Assembly: GCF_000009365.1 (NCBI RefSeq)
Contig: NC_008260.1
Location: forward strand, 1,151,501 to 1,215,500
Source of the DNA: Alcanivorax borkumensis SK2
GTDB lineage: Bacteria; Pseudomonadota; Gammaproteobacteria; Pseudomonadales; Alcanivoracaceae
Length of the DNA stretch: 64,000 nt
Direction: 5' to 3'
Made by a program: the position numbers and the translations under genes
Notes under the pieces: generated by a model
What the model was told of the DNA's origin: nothing
Database searches by the model: none
Seen by the model: only the letters and a program-made list of their open reading frames with translations
Shown here: positions 56,325-64,000 of the stretch, piece by piece
How positions within the stretch are numbered: the stretch's first letter is position 1
How the letters are laid out: the number at the start of each line of letters is the position of its first letter

Positions 56325-56415
56325 TCATAATGGCGAGAAACGAGAAGAGACGCGTTCCGAAACCCCAAGGGCGTTCGGTTCCCGCCTCTTCCCTTTATAG
56401 AATAGAGGCAGCTGG

Positions 56416-57009
56416 TTATAGGGGCAGCTGAACGCCTTCTGCAGCCAGAAATTCGGTTAATATAATTAAAGGCAGGCCTACCAGTGTATTCGGGTCGCGT
56501 CCTTCCAAGGCTTTGAACAGCACAATGCCGAGGCCCTCGGATTTGAAGCTGCCAGCACAATTCAGGGGCTGTTCGATGTCCACGTAGCGTTCAATCTGCG
56601 CTGGTTTCAAGGTGCGGAACTGCACATGGAAAGGGTCACAGACCACTTGGCTACGGCCAGTGGCGGTATTGAGCAGGCACAAACCCGTCAGGAAACTGAC
56701 CCGCTTGCCGCTGGCGGCGCTGAGTTGACGAATAGCGGTGTCGCGGTCGCCGGGTTTGCCCAGTACTTGATTGCCAATAACGGCAACCTGGTCGGAGCCG
56801 ATAATTAGCGTGTTCGGGTGTTGGTCTGCGAGGGCCAGCGCTTTTTCCCGGGCCAGGCGCATTACCAAGGCGGTAGGGCTTTCATCCTCATGCCGGGATT
56901 CGTCGATATCCGGGCTCTGGTGGATAAAATCCAGTTTCAGCTTGTCTAATAGTTGGCGCCGAAACGGCGATGAAGAGGCGAGTAACAGGGTAGGTGTCTG
57001 GTCAGTCAT
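56416..57009 (-). CDS. yceF: Maf family nucleotide pyrophosphatase (YceF type)
   Basis: A 197-residue Maf protein. LLLASSSPFRRQLLDKL at the N-terminus, the ESPTALVMRLAREKA block near 44 and IIGSDQV near 68 place it in the YceF group, which hydrolyses 7-methyl-GTP. Starts at ATG 57009 after GGAGACCCCT. Divergent from yceD, the conserved neighbour. Confidence 0.93.
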   Translation of the reverse strand: MTDQTPTLLLASSSPFRRQLLDKLKLDFIHQSPDIDESRHEDESPTALVMRLAREKALALADQHPNTLIIGSDQVAVIGNQVLGKPGDRDTAIRQLSAASGKRVSFLTGLCLLNTATGRSQVVCDPFHVQFRTLKPAQIERYVDIEQPLNCAGSFKSEGLGIVLFKALEGRDPNTLVGLPLIILTEFLAAEGVQLPL

Positions 57010-57107
57010 AGGGGTCTCCGCGCTTTGCGGGGGCAAGTGTAAGGATTATTTTTTCATGACGCACGAAAAACCCTGTTGACTCAGGTGTTTAGTGCCTCAC
57101 ATTAACT

Positions 57108-57136
57108 TTGACAGCGGGGCCTCGCGGCCCTAGAAT
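57108..57136 (+). promoter_or_regulatory. yceD-rpmF promoter
   Basis: A perfect -35 TTGACA (57108-57113), 17 bases, and TAGAAT (57131-57136), followed by TGCGCGC. The expected start is about 57143, three bases before the yceD ATG, so the transcript is leaderless or nearly so. GC-rich sequence after the -10 often means stringent control. Confidence 0.8.
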
Positions 57137-57145
57137 TGCGCGCTT

Positions 57146-57661
57146 ATGTTTTCAGGGCAACTGCCACAGTTCCTCGATCCTCGCAAATATGCGGATCAAG
57201 GTCGCATCGTTGAAGGCCAGCTTACCGTTGGAGACCTGCCACGCCTGCAGGAATACCGCGATAGCTTGGACCAGCCAGTAGCAATATCGCTGGCGTTCGA
57301 TCGTGATGATGAGGGGCATCGGCGTATCGAGGGCGAGGTTAGCACCGTATTGGTGCTGCCATGTCAGCGCTGCCTGGAGCCAGTGAGTTATTCTATTACT
57401 GCCCATATCGATGTGGCGTTGGTTTGGAATGAGGATCAGGCCAAGGCATTGCCGGGGCGACTGGATCCTTGGTTGGTTGGCGAAGAACGCATGGTTCTTA
57501 CCGATCTAATCGAAGAGGAGCTGTTGCTGGCTATGCCACTGGTGGCTCTGCATGACTCTTGCCCGACAGCTTTACCGCAGGACAGCGGTAAACCTGAGAA
57601 ACACGAAAACGCGGATAATCCTTTTGCCGTGCTGGCCAAATTAAAAGGTCAAGGCAAGTAA
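57146..57661 (+). CDS. yceD: YceD/DUF177 23S rRNA accumulation protein
   Basis: A 171-residue DUF177 protein. LPQFLDPRKYADQG at the start and the CQRCLEP motif near 75 match the family; bacterial and plant members are needed for 23S rRNA accumulation. It is co-transcribed with rpmF 33 bases downstream, the classic yceD-rpmF pair. The N-terminus matches homologues, supporting this start despite the near absence of a leader. Confidence 0.94.
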   Translation: MFSGQLPQFLDPRKYADQGRIVEGQLTVGDLPRLQEYRDSLDQPVAISLAFDRDDEGHRRIEGEVSTVLVLPCQRCLEPVSYSITAHIDVALVWNEDQAKALPGRLDPWLVGEERMVLTDLIEEELLLAMPLVALHDSCPTALPQDSGKPEKHENADNPFAVLAKLKGQGK

Positions 57662-57694
57662 ATTCAGGCTGAATAAACGCCCGAGGAGCTCGAA

Positions 57695-57883
57695 ATGGCT
57701 GTTCAAAAGAACCGTAAAACCCGTTCAAAGCGTGGCATGCGCCGCTCTCACGATGCGCTGCCTGCCGCTGCGCTGACTGAAGATAGCAACACTGGTGAAG
57801 TGCACCGTCGTCACCACATTTCTCCGGATGGCATGTACCGTGGCCGCCAGGTGATCAGTCAGGGTGATTCTGACGACGAATAA
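57695..57883 (+). CDS. rpmF: 50S ribosomal protein L32
   Basis: A 62-residue basic protein with [19 protein letters not shown] at the start and [17 protein letters not shown] in the middle, typical of proteobacterial L32. The Zn-ribbon cysteines are absent, as expected for this group. It follows yceD. Confidence 0.96.
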   Translation: MAVQKNRKTRSKRGMRRSHDALPAAALTEDSNTGEVHRRHHISPDGMYRGRQVISQGDSDDE

Positions 57884-57891
57884 GTTGTATG

Positions 57892-57918
57892 AAAATGGGA
57901 GCTGCGGCTCCCGTTTTT
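57892..57918 (+). terminator. rpmF terminator
   Basis: GGGAGC (57897-57902) pairs with GCTCCC (57907-57912) over a TGCG loop, extended by A-T pairs and a T-run to 57918, just 8 bases after the rpmF stop. Confidence 0.88.
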
Positions 57919-57984
57919 CTGTGCCGGTCTGGCCTTGCGCTGCCCTTATTGTGCAGTAACAGCCCAGTTTCAGTGGCGCACTGA

Positions 57985-58008
57985 AATCCTCCTTCGGGAG
58001 GATTTTTT
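57985..58008 (+). terminator. second terminator before plsX
   Basis: AATCCTCC (57985-57992) and GGAGGATT (57997-58004) around a TTCG loop, ending in T6. An 8-bp stem TTTCAGTG/CACTGAAA at 57968-57986 overlaps its left edge by two bases. Confidence 0.88.
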
Positions 58009-58100
58009 GTAAGTGGATTTGTGGTTGAAGGCGGAGAATATGTTACCGCCGAACGTTTTTTGTCAGAATGCCTCCAAATTTGAATATAAGGAAGCAGCCC

Positions 58101-59117
58101 ATGCCGGTTGTGACGCTAGCAGTGGATGCCATGGGGGGCGATCACGGCTTGTCCGTAACAGTGCCCGCCGTGGCAGCCATGCTGTCTCGCCATGAGCACA
58201 TGCACATTATCTTGGTTGGCCAACTTGAACCGTTAACTAGCGCCTTGTCTCAGGCTAATATCGCTGATCACCCGCGTATTACCGTTCAGCCAGCCACGGA
58301 AGTGGTGGCAATGGATGATCCCGTCGCCGTTGCTCTGCGGCAAAAGAAGGACTCGTCCATGCGTGTGGCCATCAATATGGTCAAGGAAGGGCGTGCCCAG
58401 GCAGCGGTCAGCGCCGGCAATACTGGTGCCTTGATGGCGGTGAGCCGTTTTGTGTTGAAAACCCTTCCCGGGGTAGATCGCCCCGCCATTTGTACGGCTA
58501 TTCCCACGGCCAATGGCCATTGTCACATGCTCGACTTAGGCGCCAATGTGGATTCAGAGCCCGCGCACTTGCTGCAGTTTGCCTTGATGGGGCAGGCGGT
58601 GGTGCGTGCTGTTGATGGGGTGGAGCATCCTCGTGTGGCGTTACTGAATATTGGTGAAGAAGACATCAAGGGTAACGAGCAGATTAAGGAGGCGGCAGGG
58701 CTGTTGCGTGAAGCCCAAGGTCTCAACTATGTGGGCTTCGTGGAAGGTAATGGCATCTTTTCAGGCGAGGCCGATGTGGTGGTGTGTGATGGTTTTGTTG
58801 GTAATGTCTCGCTAAAAACCATGGAAGGTGTAGCCAAAATGATTGGCAACATGTTGCGCCAAGAAATCAAACAGTCCTGGCTGCGCAAACTATGCGGCTT
58901 GTTTGCGTTGCCGGTGTTGATTGGGCTCAAAAAGCGCATGGACCCGGATCACTATAATGGCGCCAGCCTTGTTGGCCTGCGTGGCGTGGTGGTGAAGAGC
59001 CACGGTGGTACCAGCAAGGAAGGTTTTGCCTGTGCGCTGGAAGTGGCTCAGCTGGAGGCGCGCCGTAACGTACCGTCCTTGATTAGTGATGCACTGGGTC
59101 AGCCCGGCACTCACTAA
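58101..59117 (+). CDS. plsX: phosphate acyltransferase PlsX
   Basis: A 338-residue enzyme that converts acyl-ACP to acyl-phosphate for phospholipid synthesis. LAVDAMGGDHG at 6-16, SAGNTGALMA near 100, and the C-terminal GLRGVVVKSHG block are diagnostic. ATG 58101 follows AAGGAAGC. It sits behind two terminators, so it needs its own promoter. Followed by fabD with no fabH between. Confidence 0.97.
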   Translation: MPVVTLAVDAMGGDHGLSVTVPAVAAMLSRHEHMHIILVGQLEPLTSALSQANIADHPRITVQPATEVVAMDDPVAVALRQKKDSSMRVAINMVKEGRAQAAVSAGNTGALMAVSRFVLKTLPGVDRPAICTAIPTANGHCHMLDLGANVDSEPAHLLQFALMGQAVVRAVDGVEHPRVALLNIGEEDIKGNEQIKEAAGLLREAQGLNYVGFVEGNGIFSGEADVVVCDGFVGNVSLKTMEGVAKMIGNMLRQEIKQSWLRKLCGLFALPVLIGLKKRMDPDHYNGASLVGLRGVVVKSHGGTSKEGFACALEVAQLEARRNVPSLISDALGQPGTH

Positions 59118-59126
59118 ATTATGCGT

Positions 59127-59144
59127 CGGGGCTGGCTGGCCCCG
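59127..59144. other. hairpin between plsX and fabD
   Basis: CGGGGC (59127-59132) and GCCCCG (59139-59144) around a TGGCTG loop, without a T-run. It may attenuate or stabilise the plsX-fabD transcript. Confidence 0.45.
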
Positions 59145-59235
59145 AATGTCTATTCATACTTTGTTTCAGGCCTGACCGGACAGCGAAAGCGAAAGCCGGC
59201 ATACTGCGGCCTGCCTATTTTCAAGGGGATGTTGC

Positions 59236-60165
59236 ATGTCCAAGACAGCCTTTATTTTTCCTGGCCAAGGGTCTCAGGGCCTGGGGATGCTCAGTGAGTT
59301 CGCCGAACGTCCGGCGGTGAAGCAAACCTTTCAGGAAGCCTCTGGTGCGCTGGATCAGGACCTCTGGGCGTTAGCCCAAGAAGGGCCAAAAGAAGCGCTC
59401 AATCAGACAGAAATCACTCAGCCTTTACTGCTGACCGCAGGCGTTGCCCTGTGGCGTTTGTGGGAACAGAGCGGTGGCCCACGGCCGAATGTGTTGGCAG
59501 GGCATAGCCTGGGTGAGTACACGGCGCTGAGTTGCGCCGGAGTCATTAATCTGGGTGATGCCGTGCGGCTGGTGCGTACTCGTGGCCAGTTGATGCAGCA
59601 GGCCGTTGGCCAGGGTGAAGGCAGCATGGCTGCCATTCTCGGGTTGGATGATGATCAGGTTCGCAGCGCTTGTGAGCAGGCAGCTCAGGGCGGCGTTGTT
59701 GAGGCTGTCAATTTTAATGCGCCAGGACAGGTGGTTATTGCCGGTTCAGCGGATGCGGTTGAGCGGGCTATTGCAGCCTGTAAAGAGGCTGGTGCGAAAC
59801 GTGCCATGGCGCTTCCGGTCAGTGTGCCGTCCCATTGTGCGTTGATGAAACCTGCCGCTGCACAGCTTGCCGATACCTTGAGTGATACCCGTTTTCACGC
59901 GGCGGAAATGCCGGTGATCAATAATGTGGATGTGGCCATGGAAACGGATCCGGAGAAAATTCGTGATGCGTTGATTCGCCAACTTTATTCACCGGTGCGC
60001 TGGGTGGAAACCATTCAGGCACTGCAAGAGCAGGGTGTTGGTCATCTTTATGAGTGTGGCCCGGGCAAGGTTTTGTGTGGTTTGGTGAAACGCATTGACC
60101 GGGAATTGGCCGCTCGTCCGCTGGAAACAGAGGCAGCTTTCACGGCTGCTCTGCAAGGAGAATAA
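59236..60165 (+). CDS. fabD: malonyl-CoA:ACP transacylase
   Basis: A 309-residue enzyme that loads malonate onto ACP. FPGQGSQGLGM at 8-18, the nucleophile Ser91 in GHSLGEY, and the partner His near 200 (PSHCALM) are intact. It sits between plsX and fabG with AAGGGGATG just before the ATG. Confidence 0.97.
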   Translation: MSKTAFIFPGQGSQGLGMLSEFAERPAVKQTFQEASGALDQDLWALAQEGPKEALNQTEITQPLLLTAGVALWRLWEQSGGPRPNVLAGHSLGEYTALSCAGVINLGDAVRLVRTRGQLMQQAVGQGEGSMAAILGLDDDQVRSACEQAAQGGVVEAVNFNAPGQVVIAGSADAVERAIAACKEAGAKRAMALPVSVPSHCALMKPAAAQLADTLSDTRFHAAEMPVINNVDVAMETDPEKIRDALIRQLYSPVRWVETIQALQEQGVGHLYECGPGKVLCGLVKRIDRELAARPLETEAAFTAALQGE

Positions 60166-60167
60166 GC

Positions 60168-60899
60168 ATGTCAGACAAGAAAGTGGCACTGGTAACCGGC
60201 GCTAGCCGGGGCATCGGCCGGGCGATTGCCGAACAACTGATTGCGAATGGTTTTTTTGTGGTTGGCACGGCTACTACTGACAAAGGGGCTGCCGCCATTG
60301 GCGATGCGTTGGGCGAAAACGGTGCCGGCAAGAGGCTTGATGTGGCAGACAAGACGTCGGTGGACGCCACCCTCAAGAGCATCAACGAAGAGTTTGGTGC
60401 TCCTTTGGTGTTGGTGAATAACGCGGGTATTACCCGCGATAACATCATGCTTCGGATGAAGGAAGATGAATGGGATGATGTGATCAATACTAATCTCAAT
60501 TCCCTTTATCGTGTTAGCAAGGCATGCTTGAAAGGCATGACGAAAGCGCGTTGGGGCCGGATTATCAATATCAGCTCGGTGGTCGGCACCATGGGTAACG
60601 CAGGGCAAGCCAATTACGCGGCCGCTAAAGGCGGCGTAGAAGGTTTCTCAAGGGCATTGGCCCGCGAGCTTGGCTCACGTAACATTACGGTGAACTCTGT
60701 TGCTCCGGGCTTTATTCAAACGGACATGACAGAGGCGCTGCCAGAAGCCCAGAAAGAGGCCCTACTGCAGGGAATTCCCTTGGGGCGCTTGGGGCAGCCG
60801 GCGGAGATTGCCAGTGCGGTTGCTTGGCTGGCCAGTGAGGGCGGTGGTTATGTCACGGGAACCACTTTGCACGTCAATGGGGGCATGTTTACCGGGTAG
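60168..60899 (+). CDS. fabG: 3-oxoacyl-ACP reductase
   Basis: A 243-residue SDR that reduces beta-ketoacyl-ACP with NADPH. TGASRGIG at about 10-17, NNAGITRDN near 85, catalytic Ser in NISSVVG near 137, and Tyr/Lys in NYAAAKGG near 150 and 154. It begins 2 bases after the fabD stop. Confidence 0.97.
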   Translation: MSDKKVALVTGASRGIGRAIAEQLIANGFFVVGTATTDKGAAAIGDALGENGAGKRLDVADKTSVDATLKSINEEFGAPLVLVNNAGITRDNIMLRMKEDEWDDVINTNLNSLYRVSKACLKGMTKARWGRIINISSVVGTMGNAGQANYAAAKGGVEGFSRALARELGSRNITVNSVAPGFIQTDMTEALPEAQKEALLQGIPLGRLGQPAEIASAVAWLASEGGGYVTGTTLHVNGGMFTG

Positions 60900-61006
60900 C
60901 TCAAAAAGTGGGCACCCGAGGGTTTCTGGGAAGGCTGTCTAATTGACTGTTTTTGCAGAAGAAAATATTTGGAAAAACTTCAAGGAAAGGCATCGGTCTA
61001 GTCGGC

Positions 61007-61036
61007 TTGCAACCGCAAACAGCGTTCACCTAGAAT
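61007..61036 (+). promoter_or_regulatory. acpP promoter
   Basis: TTGCAA (61007-61012), 18 bases, TAGAAT (61031-61036), then AGCCGC. It gives a leader of about 45 bases and fits the high separate expression of acyl carrier protein. Confidence 0.65.
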
Positions 61037-61085
61037 AGCCGCTGACAGGTGCTAGCACACCATTAATCAGGAGAGTAATACGATC

Positions 61086-61319
61086 ATGAGCAGCATCGAA
61101 GAACGCGTAAACAAAATCATCGTTGAGCAACTGGGTGTTAAGCCGGAAGACGTAAAATCAGAAGCGTCCTTCGTTGAAGATCTGGGTGCAGACTCCCTGG
61201 ATACCGTTGAGCTAGTGATGGCCCTGGAAGAAGAATTTGAAACCGAAATTCCGGATGAAGAAGCTGAGAAAATCAGCACCGTCCAGTCCGCTGTGGATTA
61301 TATTAAAGCACACAGCTGA
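61086..61319 (+). CDS. acpP: acyl carrier protein
   Basis: A 77-residue acidic helical protein. The phosphopantetheine site [10 protein letters not shown] puts the modified Ser at residue 37. A clear CAGGAGAG site lies ahead of the start. It has its own promoter and terminator. Confidence 0.98.
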   Translation: MSSIEERVNKIIVEQLGVKPEDVKSEASFVEDLGADSLDTVELVMALEEEFETEIPDEEAEKISTVQSAVDYIKAHS

Positions 61320-61336
61320 TTTCGGTTGATCGAATA

Positions 61337-61377
61337 ACAAAAAAGCCGCAGGTTCAATGAGCTTGCGGCTTTTTTGT
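61337..61377 (+). terminator. acpP terminator
   Basis: A 14-bp stem (61337-61350 with 61364-61377) whose arms include A6 and T6, 17 bases after the acpP stop. It may work in both directions. fabF must therefore be read through or have its own promoter. Confidence 0.92.
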
Positions 61378-61508
61378 GGCCAGAATATTTGCCGTAACAA
61401 GTGACGTTTTCTTACATTACGGCAGCCAGTTAATGGGCCGGTTGTAGTAGTCTTGTTGCATTAAGGCCTTTAAATGGCGCCAAAAAACATGGATTTGGGA
61501 GGTATTGG

Positions 61509-62747
61509 GTGACGTCACGTCGAGTCGTTATTACAGGGTTGGGAATGCTCACGCCGCTTGGAGTCGATGTGGCTTCTACTTGGGAAGGCATCAAGGCGGG
61601 TAAAAGTGGCATTCGCAATATCGAGCACTTTGATACGGAGCGCTTTGCTACCCGTTTTGCTGGCCTGGTGCCTGACTTTGATATTTCCGAATACTTGTCC
61701 CCCAAAGATGCCCGCAAGATGGACATTTTTGTTCAGTACGGTTTGGTGGCGGCTATTCAGGCTGTGCGTGATGCGGGCTTGGACATGGAAAAGGAAGACG
61801 CCGAACGCGTTGGTGCCGCTATTGGCTCGGGCATTGGAGGCCTCACCTATATCGAAGAAAACCATCGTAAACTGCTCGATTCCGGTCCGCGTAAGCTGTC
61901 GCCCTTCTTTGTGCCCGGCACCATTATTAATATGATCGCAGGTAATCTGGCGATCATGTACGGGATGAAAGGGCCGAACTTTGCCACGGTAACAGCGTGC
62001 ACCACAGGCACCCACAATATAGGGTTTGCCGCCCAGCAGATTATTCTGGGGCAGGCGGATGTGATGGTTGCTGGCGGGGCAGAGAAAGGATCTTCACCAT
62101 TGGGAGTAGGTGGTTTTGCCGCTGCACGTGCATTATCTACTCGTAACGATGACCCACAAGCAGCTAGTCGCCCCTGGGACAAAGATCGCGATGGCTTTGT
62201 GCTGGCTGATGGCGCTGGTGCGGTTGTGCTAGAAGAGTACGAGCACGCCAAGGCCCGTGGTGCCACCATCTATGCGGAGCTGGTAGGTTTTGGCATGAGT
62301 GATGATGCATACCACATCACTTCTCCGGCAGCGGGCGGCGACGGAGCCATGCGTGCCATGCGCAACGCCCTGCGCAATGCCGGGGTTGAGCCGGATCAGG
62401 TGGATTACATCAATGCCCACGGCACCTCCACGCAAATGGGTGATGTGGCCGAAGCGATGGCGGTGAAAACCCTGTTTGGTGATCATGCCTACAAATTGGC
62501 GGTGAGCTCCACCAAGTCCATGGTCGGGCATTTGCTGGGTGCGGCGGGGGCCGTGGAAGCGATTTTCTCCATTTTGGCCATGCGTGATTCGGTGGCTCCG
62601 CCTACCATCAATCTGGATAACCCGGATGAAGGGTGTGACCTGAACTTCGTGGCAAATCAGGCTCAGGAACGCACCATCAACTACGCGCTGTCCAATTCCT
62701 TTGGTTTTGGTGGTACTAACGGCACCTTGCTGTTCAAGAAGGTGTAA
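61509..62747 (+). CDS. fabF: 3-oxoacyl-ACP synthase II
   Basis: A 412-residue condensing enzyme that elongates acyl-ACP. The active-site Cys164 lies in [11 protein letters not shown]; the two His residues are in [11 protein letters not shown] near 304 and [11 protein letters not shown] near 340. The GTG start at 61509 has GGGAGGT ahead. pabC starts on the last base of its stop. Confidence 0.97.
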   Translation: MTSRRVVITGLGMLTPLGVDVASTWEGIKAGKSGIRNIEHFDTERFATRFAGLVPDFDISEYLSPKDARKMDIFVQYGLVAAIQAVRDAGLDMEKEDAERVGAAIGSGIGGLTYIEENHRKLLDSGPRKLSPFFVPGTIINMIAGNLAIMYGMKGPNFATVTACTTGTHNIGFAAQQIILGQADVMVAGGAEKGSSPLGVGGFAAARALSTRNDDPQAASRPWDKDRDGFVLADGAGAVVLEEYEHAKARGATIYAELVGFGMSDDAYHITSPAAGGDGAMRAMRNALRNAGVEPDQVDYINAHGTSTQMGDVAEAMAVKTLFGDHAYKLAVSSTKSMVGHLLGAAGAVEAIFSILAMRDSVAPPTINLDNPDEGCDLNFVANQAQERTINYALSNSFGFGGTNGTLLFKKV

Positions 62748-63559
62748 TGCCACTAGACCCCCGTGATCGCGGCCTCGCTTACGGAGATGGTGTGTTTGAA
62801 ACCGTGCGAGTGACCGCCTCCGGCAAGTCGCCATTGTGGGCTCGCCATCGCGCCCGCTTGTATGGTGGGCTACAAACGCTGGGCATCGCACAACCCTCCG
62901 AGTCTACATTGCAGGCAGCACTGGATGCTGGCGTTGCGGCGCTAGGTGGCGAGCCGGGGGTAGTCAAACTCACGGTTACCCGTGGCGTGGGTGGCAGGGG
63001 CTATTTGCCACCGCAATCGGCGCAGCCTACGGTTCTGTGGCAGACGAGCACTTTGCCAGAGTGGTCTGAGCGACAACGCCGTGAAGGGTTAGCGCTGGGA
63101 TTGTGCCAGACTCCTTTGTACCCTGATCCGTTGGCGGGCTACAAACACCTTAACCGCCTTGCACAGGTAATGGCCCGCCGTGAAGTGGCACAGCAAGGGT
63201 GGGACGAAGGATTGCTACTCAGCACCCGTCGTCAGCCCTTGGAGGCTACGTCCATGAATCTCTTTGCCCGCTTCGCCGATCACTGGTGGATGCCTGATTT
63301 GGCTGCAGCGGGTGCCGGTGTGGAGGGCGTTATGCAAGGCCACTTGCGTGATACGCTGCGCCATGGCGGTGAAAAAGTGGTCTGCGATCTGCGGCCACTG
63401 TCACAGCTGCGTACTGCCGAAGGCCTGTTTTTGTGTAACAGTGTTGTCGGCGTGCTCGCGGTGCGTAAACTGGCGCAATGGCATTGGCCGGTGTTGGCAT
63501 CGGTCCGGGAACTGCAACAGTCGACAGAAACCTTTTTGGCCGGCTCACTGAAGGGCTAA
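62747..63559 (+). CDS. pabC: aminodeoxychorismate lyase
   Basis: A 270-residue fold-type IV PLP enzyme that makes 4-aminobenzoate for folate. The PLP Lys133 lies in GYKHLNRL, with RGLAYGDGVFET at 8-19 and EATSMNLF near 165. The stop-start overlap with fabF and closeness to mltG are as in E. coli. Confidence 0.95.
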   Translation: MPLDPRDRGLAYGDGVFETVRVTASGKSPLWARHRARLYGGLQTLGIAQPSESTLQAALDAGVAALGGEPGVVKLTVTRGVGGRGYLPPQSAQPTVLWQTSTLPEWSERQRREGLALGLCQTPLYPDPLAGYKHLNRLAQVMARREVAQQGWDEGLLLSTRRQPLEATSMNLFARFADHWWMPDLAAAGAGVEGVMQGHLRDTLRHGGEKVVCDLRPLSQLRTAEGLFLCNSVVGVLAVRKLAQWHWPVLASVRELQQSTETFLAGSLKG

Positions 63560-63569
63560 TAACCCCACT

Positions 63570-64000
63570 ATGCGTAAAAAAATCCGTATTTTTGGACTGT
63601 TGGTTGTCCTACTGATAGTCGCTGTTCCTGTGGCGGGGGCCTGGGTCAGTAGTTATCTACATCGCCCGTTACCGATTTCTGAAACATTTACCGTGGAGGT
63701 GACTAAAGGGGCGGGGCTGAGCCGTGTGCTCTACAACCTCAAACGTGACGGTATTCTAGGTGAGGGGGTTGACGCCCGGTGCCGTCGAGTGGGTGCGCGA
63801 ATTTATTCTGCTTTCACCGGCATGGATGGGCGCATGCACATGGGCGAGTATCAACTCAAACCCGGTGATTCGTTATTGTCGTTGTTGGAAAAAATGGATC
63901 GGGGCGATGTACTGCAACGTAGTCTGACGTTAGTCGAAGGCTGGAATTTCCGAGAATTGCGAGCCCGGTTGGCTGCCCTGGAAACCCTGGAACATCGACT
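63570..64000 (+). CDS. mltG: endolytic transglycosylase MltG (truncated by window edge)
   Basis: The first 143 codons of MltG, open to the end of the window. An N-terminal membrane anchor (about 6-28) is followed by a LysM-like subdomain with GEYQLKPGDSLLSLLEKM near 92 and LTLVEGW near 122, both family marks. It cuts nascent glycan strands and sets their length. ATG 63570 lies 10 bases after pabC. Catalytic Glu is beyond the window. Confidence 0.93.
   Translation, partial: MRKKIRIFGLLVVLLIVAVPVAGAWVSSYLHRPLPISETFTVEVTKGAGLSRVLYNLKRDGILGEGVDARCRRVGARIYSAFTGMDGRMHMGEYQLKPGDSLLSLLEKMDRGDVLQRSLTLVEGWNFRELRARLAALETLEHR

Overview
This 64-kb window is an almost fully coding stretch of a gammaproteobacterial chromosome with moderate GC. 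I find about 60 protein genes and no tRNA, rRNA, CRISPR array or insertion sequence. Much of the gene order follows what I remember of a Pseudomonas block running psrA, nagZ, MTI phosphorylase, csiV, mfd, gap, nqrA-F, lolC/lolD, DUF2062, comEC, exbBD, lpxK, kdsB, murB, rne, rluC, sppA, maf, yceD, rpmF, plsX, fabD, fabG, acpP, fabF, pabC and mltG. A complete sodium-pumping NADH dehydrogenase operon, msbA inside the lpxK operon, and many lipid-active enzymes suggest a marine relative of the pseudomonads. Alcanivorax is my best guess, but it is an inference from gene content and not a database match.

Layout. 0-3 kb: a DUF6586 gene, then a LolA-like protein paired with an outer-membrane barrel. 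3-8 kb: psrA with two overlapping PsrA-type operators, then a signal-less YkuD-domain protein overlapping nagZ (peptidoglycan recycling), an MscS-type channel, and an HPRT gene joined to MTI phosphorylase (purine salvage). 8-13.7 kb: a CNNM/CorC-type protein, cysK, a flavoprotein, a thioesterase, a short-chain dehydrogenase and csiV. 13.9-21 kb: mfd, tesB with a Fe-S-type uracil-DNA glycosylase relative, and a long GAPDH. 21.4-28.8 kb: nqrABCDEF followed by apbE and nqrM, which provide flavin attachment and iron-site maturation for the same complex.

28.9-38.3 kb appears to be an accessory block between two conserved blocks. It holds a GNAT/peptidase-C39 fusion, a patatin phospholipase, a glycerophosphodiester phosphodiesterase, a sulfotransferase, a GT4 glycosyltransferase with an overlapping DUF2334 deacetylase, the agmatine-to-putrescine pair aguA/aguB, and a periplasmic protein with an Ala/Gln-rich tail. 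38.5-49.8 kb is envelope biogenesis: a lipoprotein-export permease and ATPase (lolC/lolD), comEC, then an overlapping exbB-exbD-msbA-lpxK run, then kdsB, a low-molecular-weight phosphatase and murB.

49.8-64 kb: rne with a very long disordered tail and a long leader, divergent from rluC-HAD-sppA; then yceF divergent from yceD-rpmF; then the fatty-acid operon plsX, fabD, fabG, acpP, fabF, pabC and a truncated mltG at the window edge. No fabH lies between plsX and fabD. Several intrinsic terminators and a few good sigma-70 promoters can be read directly. Two of these promoters, for yceD and rluC, sit so close to the start codon that the mRNAs should be leaderless or nearly so.
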